Assembly: GCA_001414485.1 (NCBI GenBank)
Contig: LLEY01000265.1
Coordinates: 1-60,362, forward strand
Origin: Calycina herbarum
Lineage: Eukaryota > Ascomycota > Leotiomycetes > Helotiales > Pezizellaceae
DNA length: 60,362 nt
Direction of reading: 5' to 3'
Of this stretch, positions 22,801 through 35,122 are shown in pieces. The translations under genes were made by a program, and so were the position numbers. The notes beneath the pieces were generated by a model that was not told the DNA's origin, searched no databases, and saw only the letters and a program-made list of their open reading frames with translations. Within the stretch, counting starts at the first letter, position 1; every line of letters begins with the position of its first letter.

Positions 22801-23882
22801 ATTCATAGTTCTCATCACAGGGGTCTCTCCACTCTCACTCGGTTCACAGCTCGCCACTGTCCTAGCAGCACACTCGCCAGGCCTTTTAATCCTCGCTTCA
22901 CGTACACTCTCCAAAATCCAAGCTGTTGCCGCCACAATTTCGGCACTACATCCAAATGTCACCATTGCCTGTATTCAGATTGATTTCTCGTCCTTTCCAA
23001 GTATTCGCAGAGCAGTCACGGAAATCGAAGAAGTGTTGAGAAAAGAAAATCACGGCATCGACGTTATATTCAATAACGCCGGTATCAACATTTCCGAAAG
23101 ACATCTCGCTCCAGAAGCTGGAAACATGGAAATGCAATTCGCAACAAACCATCTTGGCCCCTTCCTCTTTACCAATCTTCTAATTCCATATCTTATGCCG
23201 GCTGCGTTTTCGGGGTATCAAAGTCGGATTATCAATACCTCCTCTGAAGCCCATCGTCTCTCGCCAATTCGATTCTCGGATTTGAACCAAGAATATGGGA
23301 AAGTGGTTCCAGGGGATGAAGAGCCGAGAAAGGGGTTGCCAGCTGGTGTTCTAAGAGGTGATGGGAGGTACGAACCTATGATTGCTTATGGAATGAGTAA
23401 ATGTGCGAATTTGTTGATGGTTGTTGGGTTGAGGAAGAAATTGGATGGGAGAGGGTTTGGGTTTTGGGGTGTTAATCCTGGTAGTAAGCTCATCAACCCT
23501 TCCACGAAAGCTTTGAGATTTTAGAGATGTGCTGACAAGTTGCGCGATAGATATCATGACTGATCTCCCTCGTGGTCTTGACGAACAAGCTCTTGCAGGT
23601 TTGAATAAGATCACGGATTGGAAAACTCATGATCAGGGAGTTGCAACTTTGGTGTTTGGGGCTCTTGCCCCTTCTCTGAAGCGTAAGTTACCATGATCTT
23701 CGAGAATTTCGCAGTTGTGGCCATGCTAATTGAATATGTTAGACGATATGGGTATGTACCTCGATGATTGCAAGATCAGAAATCCGTCTAGATGGGCAGC
23801 TGACGAAAAGGCTGCCGAGAAATTGTGGAGTCTAAGTGAGGAGATTTCTGGGTTGGGAAAGAATGGAGGTAGCAGACTATGA
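22801..23882 (+). CDS. short-chain dehydrogenase/reductase (5' exon not resolved)
   Basis: An NAD(P)-dependent oxidoreductase of the SDR superfamily in three visible exons: 22801-23483, 23551-23682 and 23743-23882. The introns are 67 and 60 nt with GTAAGC/GTAAGT donors; the first has a GCTGAC branch site. The visible protein starts at IVLITGVSPLSLG, an atypical cofactor loop (TGxxxxxxG). It continues with NNAG, a catalytic serine in NTSSEAH, and Tyr/Lys in AYGMSK, so the catalytic set is complete. After splicing the PG-N-I-M-T motif typical of these enzymes is restored across the first intron. A good acceptor (GCTAATGCAG, ending at 22800) shows that a small 5' exon with the start codon lies upstream; I could not choose it. 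It resembles the fungal retinol dehydrogenase/WWOX-like group. The substrate is unknown. Its end lies 122 bp from the end of the convergent fucosidase gene. Confidence 0.8.
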
Positions 23883-24004
23883 TATATTTCTTTGTATCCC
23901 TCTTGTATGCTGGCCAACTAACTATAGGTTTTTTAAACTTCAAATATCTATGCGGGAAATGATTATATCCGAAGAAAATGTCTTAGTCTCCTTCAAATGA
24001 GCTA

Positions 24005-26601
24005 TTACTCGCAGTCATGAAGGACATATCCGTTCTTGTTCAAGACCTTTACTCCCTTAAGTCCCTCAAACGACGAAATCGACTGGACGATTCCTTGGTC
24101 ATCCCAATCGAAATCGACCTTGTTCCCACCTCTCAATATCAAACCACTAACTTTACCCCCGGCCCATGCTGCAGGAATAGCAGGTCCAAGAATCACCGGC
24201 CGACAATTTGCTCCAGTATTAATGGGCATATCGACAACCAACATACTCAACACCGCTCCAAGGTACCCAAAATTTGCATCAATCTGAAATGGTTCATCAT
24301 GTCCACTGTACATACTCAAACCATTATCTGCAACATTCTCTTGAATGTAATACCGAAGCCCATAATACGCACGTTCAGTTTCATTCAATCTTGCCCAACA
24401 TGCCGATCTCCAAACTTTTTTCCATCCGCAATTTGCCTCGAAATTATTCGGCTCTCCTCCATATCCACGTGACCAGAGTGAGTTCGCGACTGCATCTTGG
24501 ACTGTTGGATCTGTATAGCCATCTTGAAAGGATGCGATGGAGTATCCCGGGTACCAGCCGTAAAGATGAGAGAGATGCCGATGGGTATTGTTACGAACCT
24601 CGTATCCGGAACTCATTGGGAGCTTCCATTCTTTGATTTCATTGAGACTGTTGATGTGGAGACCCTTGTCGATTTTGGCTAGAGAGCTTTTGACCTTTGA
24701 AATGAAGTCATTGTCAGACTCGACTGTGAGTGAAGGATGCTTTGCTGCCAGGTCTATGTATGTGAAAACTTGGTATATCAATTGTTGAAAATGTGTGCAA
24801 GCGAATGTTGTCGGGCCGTGTTCTGGACTGTTGCAAGGATTTACTACTAAAGAGCCATCATTGGTAAAGGCGTCTGGCTGGAGTTGAGAAAGCCAGAATT
24901 CGGCAACTTCTTTTATCAATGGATAGCCTTGTTTGTGGAACCATGCGAAATCTTGAGAATATTCGAAATGATCCCAAACCTAGACACCCACAAGTTAACT
25001 TCCTTAGATTTTGCAAATTCATGGGGAATTTCACATACATGTTGTAGTAACCAAGCAGCAGCCTACAACATAAATTAGCATACCATTTTCTCGGTGACTT
25101 GGGAGCTGAAAGCAGCGACGAAGGATAAAACCTGCCCCCGACCATTAAGAATAGGAGATCAAACGAGGGAACAAAGGGAGAATTTGCTTACAGCCGGATA
25201 ATTGGCCCATTCAGCACCAACCTTCATACCTGTATGCCCAAATATATTCATCTCATCATGAACAACCCAGCCCGGAGCATCGTAAAGCAATTTCGCAGTT
25301 TCCGACCCTCGTGGAACCCATGTATCTTCGACATAATCCCAAAGTCCGTCTTGCAAAGACCCAAGGCCAACCTGATCGGCAAACCAGTAATTCATCTGGA
25401 GGTTGATGTTGGCATGGTAGTCTGCACTCCATGGCGGCTCTGGTTTTTCTGACCATTTCCCTAGAAGATTTGTTGGCAGAGCATTTGCTCGAGCTGAAGA
25501 AATGAACAGATAGCGACCATAATCGAATAGCAAAGAGTCCAGGTATGGATCATCACCGTTTGTTGAATACCGAGAAAGGATTGCTGGTGTTGATAAGCGA
25601 GATGAGTTCTTGGTGTCCGGTAAGTCAAAAGAAAACAAGCGGGTGAGCGAGGCATAATCCGCGATGTGAGCTTTGAGCAAGTCACTAGTTAATTTTGTTG
25701 CTGCTGTGGATGTGATGTTTTCGACTGTAGCAGCTGGATCAACTCCTTGGAAAGTGTAGTTGCTGGCAGCATTTCCTTTGGTTTGATCGTAGTTAGATTC
25801 TGCTCCGATGGCGAGACTGAAACTTGATAGACCTGCCGATGCTGGAATTTTCATAGTTCCTTTGTCTGCATAATCACATGCTGTGAGGTTGGAATTCGCT
25901 ATTATGCGAGAAATAATATCATATCTCATTCCCAGTGGCGGTCCAGCTTGCAAATTCCCCGCCACTCGAACGTAATTTGAACCACAACTACTGACTTGTA
26001 CAGTTGAGTCGGCCAGGAGATTTTGGAGCGTGATGGAAATTTCTGGAAGTGTTCCATTCCTTGTTGATAGAGTGTAAATGCATACATTATCAGGATGGGA
26101 ACAGAAAGCAGACGTGGAATAGAAATTGCCGTCATTTCCGGTGTAATTTGTTGAGTGAACTCCCGTATCAAGATCAAGCGAGCGAATATAACCAGTTGTC
26201 GACGTGATGTTACCGATGGTAACTGTTAAATTGCCCAGTGGAAAGTAATAACCGTAATTGTCATTTTTACCGATAAGTGATGAGACATTCCCTGTGCTAT
26301 TTTCAAAGATCCATCCCCGAATTCCTGGAAGAGCAGAAAAGACCTCTGTTGAAGGATTTCCACCTGTATAACTGTCTGACTCGAACGGGCCACCAGTCCA
26401 AAGAGAATCTAGATTGAGTCCAAGTGTTTCATTGCCTGGATTGCCGAATGGCATTGCTGCGAGTTTCCCATTGCCGATGGGGTATGTTTGTCGAAGAATT
26501 CCATCAAACGGCGCGGGAATACCAGTCCATAGTTGTTTTGCGCGTGCCAAAGAGACAGCACCTAGCAGTAGAGTAAAAAGAGTTCTTTTTGACAACCCCA
26601 T
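24005..26601 (-). CDS. secreted alpha-L-fucosidase, glycoside hydrolase family 95
   Basis: About 802 residues in three exons: 26601-25192, 25062-25039 and 24979-24005. The first intron is 129 nt, the second 59 nt, and the middle exon is only 24 nt (eight codons, AAAWLLQH), all phase 0. An N-terminal signal peptide (LFTLLLGAVSLARA, cleaved at about 22) and many NxS/T sites indicate secretion. GH95 features: LWTGIPAPF and YPIGNGKLAAM near the start, LNLDSLWTGGP, ANINLQMNYWFAD, GAEWANYPA joined to AAAWLLQHVWDHFEY, NTHRHLSHLYGWYPG, and PFQIDANFGYLGA with the conserved Asp. The family removes alpha-1,2-L-fucose, in fungi probably from plant xyloglucan or pectin side chains; some members prefer L-galactose. 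The long first intron has further splice-like sites inside (GGGGCAG and ATGGTATGC), so its exact borders deserve a transcript check. Confidence 0.92.
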
Positions 26602-28173
26602 TTTCAGCAGAGTAGTTGGCCGTGAACCAGTTAAGCAACTTGAAGGGAATTATCAACTACATATAAGTCGAGAAACCAGTGAGGACCAGAATTGTTCGGT
26701 TACCTGACCCCCACTACCGACAAACTTCTACGATATCATATGATAATTTACCACGAATGAAAATGTCGTGGGGGTTGTTTTGGCAAGGTTTCCCCGCTCA
26801 GGTGACTTATGACTTGTAGATCAAAATAATGAGTTTAGCCGAGTCAGTATTGCCTATCAAAAGTTGTCTCGGGATACGACACAGGCTAAATGCTGGGGTT
26901 CAGAGGTGATGAATGAATGATCCAAGAGAAAGAAAGTGGGAGAACGGTATCCCCATTACCTACACTACCCCTGGAAGTTGATGCTCTCCATACTTCTCCT
27001 CTTTTTGAAGTTATAAGAGTGAAGAGTGAAGAGTGCTGCACTTACACGGTTAATATTGACTCTCGCTTAAACATGGTCCAGGGAACTCTTTCGATAATTC
27101 CTGTAATTGTTGATAGACGGCTGACCTAGCCTGCTTGCCAATTCAATACTTCGAGTTGTTGAGGCATCCAGTGAAGTTCTAGATTTATCCATAACTTCGT
27201 GAAACTCAACCTCATCTTGTAAGCAGCATGTGAGGTCTTTTCACAGGTTAAGAAACTCTGGCACATACTATCTATAGTAAAACCTTAAGCTTCATATGAG
27301 TTGACATACCCGAGGGAGATACTGGCGTATAGGGAGTTACATAACCAGAATACACCCAGTCAACCAATCAACACCTCTTTTTTATGAGAAATATCCCGAA
27401 GAGGAGCTCCAAGGTAGCAACAGTCGAATCAAAGCTCAGAAAATTCCGGTCCTGCCAAGTCGACCATTGCTACCAGCAACCAGCTCCTCGTCGTCCCCGT
27501 TAAAGCAGAGATATTCATAAGGTATTGTTTAAGCCCTATAGAAGCCTACTTAATAATTCAAGTTAGAATGAACTTAATTTACCGTCGAAAAGAATTTTGC
27601 TTTCGAGGGCCCTTGACATTCGACCGCCGCGCAAAAAAAAACAGGTGCCAGAATTAGCGTCTACGAAACCTTCATCCTGAAAGAAGAACCCTCCTCCCAA
27701 TGCCCATCTAATTGTACCGAGTTTTCAAACAGAAGGATTTTCCCCCGCCCCTGTCGAGTATTCCCTTTGCTTACCCCTATAGCTTTTTCTCTCCAAATCT
27801 CTGTTCCTACCCTAAGATATAAACTCCGTTTTCATTCACATCAAGTTTCCCTCCCTCGATTGGTAAAACAGCGTAGAATATTGGGAACTTGTTCGTGCAA
27901 CCTGGAATTCGCGTTAACAGAATTTCCAAACCCTCCTTCTATTCTTCCTAAGACCTTCGTAAAGTATTGACATTTTGATGCTGTTGTCAAGTAGAAAGTA
28001 CATAAGAGTGATCCCTCCAACCAACCAAACGAGCGAATATCACTGATCCCCAGCTCAGTCTAAAAGCCTAACACCTACCTCATCAACCCCAATTCCAAAC
28101 ACAATATTAGTATTTTATTACATTGATCCTATACAACACAACAAACATTTTTTTTTCTTTTCAACTCTCCCTC
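26602..28173. other. intergenic, no recognisable gene
   Basis: Contains the upstream region of the fucosidase gene (first few hundred bases after 26601) and the region behind the rhodopsin-domain gene. No open frame looks like a protein family and no repeat stands out. Confidence 0.5.
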
Positions 28174-29963
28174 TCACATGAACCCACCCCCTTTCCCCCC
28201 AGAACTACCATGTCTCTCGTCTCCAATCCTCACAGACATAGTCTTCGTAACTCCCCATCCCTGCCCTGGAACATATGTATCGATTTTCGGCACTGGTTCC
28301 AACGCATCTTCACTTCCACCCCCCGCACTCCCCGTCCTTCCCACCTCCTCGCTCACTCGACTAGAAGCACTTCTATTCGTCCACTTCATATTGTTGCCAC
28401 TTTTGTTCTTCTTCGATCCCGCTTTCCCTCCCTCTGGATCGGCTATCACTGTAGTCGTCATTCCCAAGTTTTTAGAGCCTTTGGGGATGTCGTTTCGGAG
28501 TTTGTATCCTAGTTCCACGTCTTCATTTGCATCGTCTTTTCCGGAAGAAGTTAGACCGGTTGTTGAGCCGCTGTGGATGTGTTGGTGTTGTCGAGGGGTT
28601 CCGCCCCATTGTCCTGTTGTGCGACCTAAGGTACCGGCAGGCGTTGATCCGCCGAAGAGGCGGGAGCGCGAGAAGAAGTCGTTGAAGAGGGGTCGGAGAC
28701 ATGCCATTGCGGAGGCGGTCAGGCCCATGCCCGGTTCGACTGTGGACCAAATTGCGCTGTTGGGAGATGTTAGTTGGGTTGGCATGTAATGGATGATAAG
28801 GTAAGACATGAGTGATGGCTGGAATGGGAGGATTGGTGCTTAGTACTTACACATCGGTTGTTGCGTAGAGGAAGTCTCGAAGTCCTAGTTGCTGAATATA
28901 TGGAAGTCGAACAATTGTGGCGGTAGAACCGCTATCAATGTCTGTTAGTTTGAATTAAAGAAATGGGAGATTGCATGCCTACACAGCGCCCAAACTTAAA
29001 ATGAAGCCAATCATGATCTTAGTTCTGATATTCATTTGGAGATCCCAGAGAAGGAAGACCGGAAGGATACCCAGAGTCCACTACACCATGTTAGCTTATC
29101 CGTTCGAAGCTGGGAGAACCAAGGCTGGAAGTATATTCTTACATCTGATAGCACAGAAACAGCACCGTGTGTATAAGTGGTGATGACAACCCAGCTGGAG
29201 TCAAGACATGTCCCTTTAGCCCCGAGATATTGTGTCCAGAAGTATTCTGCTGGGTTGCACTGAAAGGTAAGTACAAAGAAATAGAAGATGCTGTACAAAA
29301 CGGTCATCACAGCAACAATCCATATCGCGAGTCGTTGGGTCTTTGCCACACAGATTCTCAATAGGAAAATTCCGATGGAAACTTTGAGCAAAGCGGTGCA
29401 AGTGACGTAGGCAAGTTCGCAACACCACCACCACTATATTGGTATTAGAATGTGTCGAAGGCGAAAGGGAGAGAGTATGGCTTGCCTTTACAGCAATTGG
29501 AATATTCGATTGCGGCAGGTCGACTAGATGTTGTCCTGTGCCTTTACTGACCTAAATTGAGTATCAGTACAATACTCGACGACATTCTTTCAATGTCAAT
29601 TGCTTTCGAACGAAGAACATACCCCCAATAATACAAATGCGCAATAAATGGTGAAGAAGATCTATGTTGGGGTAAAAGTCAGTTTTGTGGGCCAAACCCA
29701 AAGGCTGGGACAGAGTGTGAAGATATTCGCAAAATCATCGGCTTTGAGAGTATCAAAAGCTTAATGATCCATCCGGGGTAAAACATCATATGGACAGTAC
29801 AACGAGAAGAACGTACCAACGAAGCTACTGCAAGCCAATCATCCATCCCAAACCCTTTAATCATAACCGCCCGTACATAACATCTCAAGCCGACAAAAGA
29901 CCATGTTAAAAACAAGAAAAGAATCGCAACACCCTCGACCTGTGGTCCTCTATTCTCAGCCAT
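28174..29963 (-). CDS. rhodopsin-domain (PTH11/SAT4-type) integral membrane protein, possibly frameshifted
   Basis: Seven-helix membrane protein of the fungal rhodopsin-domain family (PTH11-related). Exons: 29963-29817, 29661-29623, a third exon ending at 29492 or 29486, then 29433-29143, 29080-28983, 28931-28851 and 28756-28174. Visible landmarks are LRCYVRAV and MDDWLAVASL after helix 1, IFFTIYCAFVLLG, WWWCCELAYVTCTALLKVSIG, IFLLRICV, a long helix (WIVAVMTVLYSIFYFFVL), and GSTATIVRLPYI. A polar Ser/Gly-rich C-terminal tail of about 190 residues follows. The third exon is odd. If it starts at the acceptor at 29553 it gives VSKGTGQHLV but is then out of frame by one base at about 29520. If it starts at a later acceptor (exon from 29524) the frame is open but GTGQH is spliced out. 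Its donor is either GTAAAG (after 29492) or a GC donor (after 29486), both in frame. Such proteins are receptor-like or unknown in role; some are effectors of plant infection. Confidence 0.75.
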
Positions 29964-32777
29964 GATGCTTGACTCCCGTTTTTGACGCCGTCGAAGAAGA
30001 GCAAACTGCGGATATTAGAAATCCAAAAACAAGATTTCTAACTAGAAACCGGGAAAAGAGGGTTATAGAATTGAAAGATGGAGATTTAGAGGAAGGGAAG
30101 GCAAGAGTGATATCTCCCTGCCGTTTAGTGACAAACGATTCCTCCCTGCCACGATGGACCTGTATCTAGAATTCCATCTACTAGGGGATATCCATCACTC
30201 AATGGAACGGTCATGGTGGGGTTCCTGGGGTTTCTTCCAATCATGAAACTGCCAAACAGCAAAGGAGAAGAGCAATTGGCCCTTTCCCAAGCTCAGTGCC
30301 CACAACTTCTCCAGCGTCAGGGTCGCTGGGAACGCCTGACTTGGGAGGGTCCAGACGGATAGGTACAAGCTCGAACCTGAAGTGGACCGGCACTAGCCAG
30401 GAACCACATCTTGGGAAAGACAAGAATCTCCCCGAATGGTCGAATTAGTCGAATTGCAAGAGGCTAAAAGAAAATCGGGGAAGGCTCCGAACTTGAAGCG
30501 ATCGTCGGCAACGACGCGGAATTGCCTCCTCAGTTAGTCTAGTTCTTTCCAATCAATTGTCTCCGTCGGGAATGAGAAACTAGAGCGCATGATGGAAAAG
30601 TCGGCAGATTGGGTCAAGAAGTTGGAGGGGAATTTTTGTCGCTGGATTTGACTGATATTCAAAGCTTAGCTGGGTGCAGCGCGAGATATCAAACTCTATG
30701 CACTGGTTCATTGGGGGCGATGGAATGAAAAGCTCGCCCAAAATACAGCACAACCAATCCCAACGGCTTTCAAGTGTTGTGGGGATGCGATTGTTGTTGT
30801 GGTTGAAAATTTAGAGAAGCGGAACCCGGTTTCAGGGTGACGCACCAAGCAAGGGGTATTGAACTTCAAGAGCCGAGGAGACTTGCACGGGACAACCACC
30901 TCGGCGAGCTCGGGAGCAACTGCCGTCATGTTTTCTCAATTTTTTAATCATTTCATCCTTTTATTGTCTTGCATAATGTTTGGATTGCTTCATTCGCCTC
31001 ACTGAAATAAAAAGGCAATGAACAGAAGTTTCCTCTCCTTCAAAGGTTCCCTCTTTTCTTTTCCCATTGAGTCCTTTCAGACAAGTCACACGAGTTCGCA
31101 ACGGAACCTCTTCCCCTCGGATACCAAATTACGTGTACGGTGAGTCCTCAACTGCCATCGCCAGCATTGTTGATCTCACGATAGCTTGAAGCACACCATC
31201 GAAAAAGTCTCGATGGACCTTATCACCCCTTTCCTGAAAACAGGCAAGAAAATCAGCATTTCAAACTCCAAATTAACAATACCAAGAATAACAAGGGGAG
31301 CAAGAATTGCCGTGTTGTTGAATTTTGATGTCGTCTTCGATCGACGAATGTCTTCGTAAATCTCCGGAGCATTTGTCTCACTAGATCATGAAATATCGGA
31401 GCTTGGTACGCTTTCGTCATGTGGCTGGGCGATCAAGATCCACTTTCTTCCATTGGTGCTGGTTTTTTGTGGAACGAAATTTGTCACTGTTTGGTTTTGA
31501 AAAGATTTTGCTTCGGGCGACTGTTGAATTCTGTTACTGGGAGTGGGGTGTGAACGCGAAATAACGGGTTGTGGAAAAAGGAGTTCTTTTGAAAATCTAT
31601 TTTAAGAGTCTGCTTTTTTTGAGGGACATTCAGCTGAATCTCTTTTTCCCCGGCATACATTTAACAAATTTGATATTAGCAAGTTGATATGGAAGTATTC
31701 TCTTGATCTCTTCAAGTTGATGAGAAAATTTGATGACAATTTTCTTACTTGACCTCGTTTATGACATATCTCACTAGAAGATCTTTCCCTACCGACCCAC
31801 GAAAAAAATACTCTTAAGGGGTCATAGCAACATGTCGTATTTTAGTAATGAGATGCACAAAAAGCAAAGGAGACATGGGATTGAGGCACGAAGAAATCAT
31901 CAACCCCTTTTCAAACAAGTCTTGACAAAGAGGCAAAGAGAATATTTAACCTCCCGAATAGAAGTAGGCGAGTTAAGGCATTGACATCAGCTTCTCTGGA
32001 TATGTTTAAAACGCAACTAACATTTCTGGATCCATTTTATCTCGATCAAATCTATCTTCTGGGTCTTATTCTTCAGCTGAGAAAAAGAATTCAAGAGAGC
32101 GTCATAAACCAAATCAGTATTCTCGGTTCAAGAACTAGCCACTGACCAAAAGAAGAAAAACATATGATATTTCCCCTCACCTTACCCGCCTCCACAACCC
32201 CAAGAGCCTAGAAACAACACAACGAATACACTAACCCTCCCGCTCGCACAAGAATGACCTAACAGATGCCAACCTCTTAGCTGCGAACAGACTATTTAAC
32301 TATCGCAACTTGCCACCTCCGCATTATTCCATCCCAACACTCCAAAAAGTCTAGACTAACCTTCTCCCGCGTACTAGCTTGCCGCCAATTCTAGACAAAC
32401 GGAAACAGCCCCAGAACGCAACGGATACACTAAAATCTCACCCGCAACTTAGTTCCCCCCTAAATCTGAACGGATAACTTTTATCCGAGTCGTTCTTTAC
32501 TAGTGATGCAATGACTTCTAGCTCCCGTAACTTCTCAGACCAACATGAGATTTTCCTGAGAGAAAAAACTGGGGAGAAGAGCCAAGGCTTGCCACGTACA
32601 CATATATACAGACTATTGCAACCGTGAACAGAAAAAGTGTATAATCCTAGTATAGACTTTTTAAGAGGTTTTATCAACTTTTAGAGTCCTTTTACACCTT
32701 TTACCTGATATCACGCCACTTTCTACCACTTCTCACTACATCTGGGCCTTAATTATAAGGGTTTTTTGTTACATAAC
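29964..32777. other. no recognisable gene
   Basis: The first few hundred bases should be the promoter of the rhodopsin-domain gene. Composition then drifts towards AT-rich between about 31600 and 32700. No frame resembles a family and no paired repeat was seen before 32778. Confidence 0.45.
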
Positions 32778-32779
32778 TA

Positions 32780-33045
32780 CGAAGGCCGAGTTTTAAGTAA
32801 TGAGCCATGCACGTGATCCAAGCGAAGTTTCGAAAACACCAAAATTATACATCGAGACTACGCTATTATTAAGGAAGCTAAGGAAGCTTCCCTTCTCTGC
32901 TTCGTGTATATAAGGGTGTTTTGGAGCCATAATAGTAGAGATGTAATAGTTATTAACTCTTAAATTTACGATGTTCACGAAGTTCGCAATTTCACGTGAC
33001 TAAAAAGCATAGACCATGGCTCATTACTTTAAAACTCGGCCTTCG
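32780..33045. mobile_element. small inverted-repeat transposon (MITE) of Tc1/mariner type
   Basis: The left end CGAAGGCCGAGTTTTAAGTA continues to GAGCCATG (30 bp) and matches the reverse complement of the right end (33015-33045) with a single 1-bp gap. Both ends are flanked by TA (32778-32779 and 33046-33047), the target duplication of Tc1/mariner elements. Further in, CACGTGATC/GCGAAGTTTCG on the left pairs loosely with CGAAGTTCGC/TTTCACGTGAC on the right, so much of the 266 bp can fold on itself. No transposase is encoded; mobilisation would need an element elsewhere. Confidence 0.8.
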
Positions 33046-33047
33046 TA

Positions 33048-34250
33048 AATTTAAGCCTTACGCTAGCTGTCATTTTATCCATTTTTAGACTTTATTCTAT
33101 TCTTTACAACTATAGTCTGTAGCAGACAAATATAACAAAGCTCTCCCGTGAAGTAGGAAAACAACTTGAACTAGGCATATATACTTAACATTCTAGAATT
33201 GCCCAAACCTTGAGCCTCACTTCACTAAAAATCCAAACAGCCAACCCTCGTAGTAGTTACTCTTTATATCTCTTTCTTGCAAATTAAGTAGGACATATCT
33301 GATGCGTTCTAGATGAAGACGAAAGTAGAAGTAGAGAATTAAAGAGAGTACTCGCCGACTTTTGCCGGCTCACGGGGGCTGGTTAACTCTGCCACATCTG
33401 AATACCATCTTTTATTTAATAACAAAACAACTACATGAGATAAGAACTTCATGCTTCATAGAAATACTAACAATCTTTCAATAAACAATTTATGTACATG
33501 AATTTAGTTGCTTAAGGCAAAGGTCGAGTGCGTAGTAATCTATTCAAACCATTTGTTAATACTCTCTCTTACTTTACATCCACTACTGATATTACTTAAT
33601 GACTCAGTAGGATGATCGAATTCAATTAGATGTACGATATTATAACAAAACTGCGTCTTTGTGACCGGTGGGGGCTGTAGAATATAATTAATTGTATAGA
33701 ATGACGGAGTTGGTGTACCCGATGAACTAGCAAACTAAAACCATAAAATTTAAAGTTTTCTAGTAAGCTATAGATCGTTTCAAAAGTTCGAACTCTTGCG
33801 ATTGGTAGGTTACCTACAAATAGTTAGCGCACTTATTCGCCACTTGGCATCCTCCTCTTAAGCACTTCAAAAAAAACTTTAATTCCCAAGTCTCTTCCTC
33901 TCCATGCCTGTGATAACGCAGTTGAAGTTTCTGAGAGAGGGATCAGGTAATAAAGGAAGTAGTGAAGACGACAATACTCTAGTATCTCATAAAAGCCCCC
34001 AACCGTCTTTCTCAGATTCAGGTATTCATTTCCAATGATTCTAACACCTCTCGAATAACATTTAATTACCCAGACACTTTCGTATCAGAAAACGAAGGTA
34101 CAAGTGGAATCATTAGGTGTCCGTAATCCTAGAAACATGAGGAGCAGTGTTGAAGACTCCTGAAACGGAGTTGGAAGGAAAATATCACAGGAAAAAATTC
34201 TCCAGATTCGAGTTGCACTTGCGGAAAAGAAGTTCATGATTCTTTGCCTA
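33048..34250. other. AT-rich non-coding DNA
   Basis: No recognisable gene. Composition is AT-rich with stretches of poly-pyrimidine, typical of old decayed sequence between the two transposon blocks. Confidence 0.45.
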
Positions 34251-35122
34251 AGGGCCTGTTTGGCACGCATGTAATTTATTATAAATATATGAGATTTGTG
34301 CACAAGTACTGGATCAAAAGGTGCTCGCATATTTCTAGTTGTATTATAAATTTTTCTTGATTATTGTTTGGCTCATCGTGCATATATCGGTGCACATATC
34401 AGGGACGCAGGGCAGTACCAGTAGTAATGGTGCTGGTGCTGGTGGGGTTTCAAGAATATATGCACGCACATAAAAGTTGAAGGTATAGAGGTTAAAAGAT
34501 TATATTATTCAATTTGGGTAATACACATCTTAATACACATATTTAAGGGCCTGTTTGGCTCGCACATATTCCTACTTTTTTAAGATATGCACCACCAAAA
34601 ATATAAGTTGGTGCATATGATCAATTGATTCTTAATATATTGAGTGGTCGTTTGGCTAGTGGTGCACATCCTGGTGCACATTCTTAGTGAGTAGCATTGA
34701 GTGCTGAAATGGGTGTCTCAATAGCAGTAAGAAAATATATGCATGAAGATTTAGAGATTTACACCTCTTAAGGTCTAAATCTTTTTTTGGTGGTGCATAT
34801 CCTATTTATATATGCACCAAGATATACGAGGTTAAACGAAGGATTTGCATCACTTTCAAATGTGCATGGCAAACACTAGTGCATATCCAGATTTGGTGCA
34901 TATATATAAATATTACCTGATGATTTTTGGTGGTGCATATCCTAAATATGCACGAGCCAAACCAGCCCTAAAGGAAGTGCGAGCAAAAGTGCGTACTATA
35001 ATATATGCTAGCCAAACGCCGGTGCACATCATGATGCGCATGCATATATTATATAATACCTTATTATTTTTGGTGGTACACATATTAAAAAAGTAGGAAT
35101 ATGTGCGAGCCAAACAGGCCCT
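34251..35122. mobile_element. nested cluster of hAT-like inverted-repeat elements
   Basis: The outer part at 34546-35122 has perfect inverted ends of about 37 bp: AGGGCCTGTTTGGCTCGCAC continues to CCTACTTTTTTAA, with a looser extension (TATGCACCACCAAAAATA). Related ends occur at 34251 and 34366 (plus), inside at about 34651 (plus, CGTTTGGCTAG), and at about 34969 and 35005-35010 (minus). The interior is filled with TGGTGCATAT/GTGCACAT motifs in both directions, like the subterminal repeats of hAT transposons. No transposase frame is visible and no clean 8-bp target duplication was found. This is best read as several non-autonomous copies inserted into or duplicated within each other. Confidence 0.7.

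Noticed and set aside
25063..25145. Reading part of the first GH95 intron as coding with a 21-nt intron behind it
   Set aside because: A 21-nt intron is too short for fungal splicing, and the extra segment would interrupt a conserved block of the enzyme.
34845..35096. 83-codon frame inside the hAT-like cluster
   Set aside because: It consists of the terminal and subterminal repeats of the elements and is not transposase.
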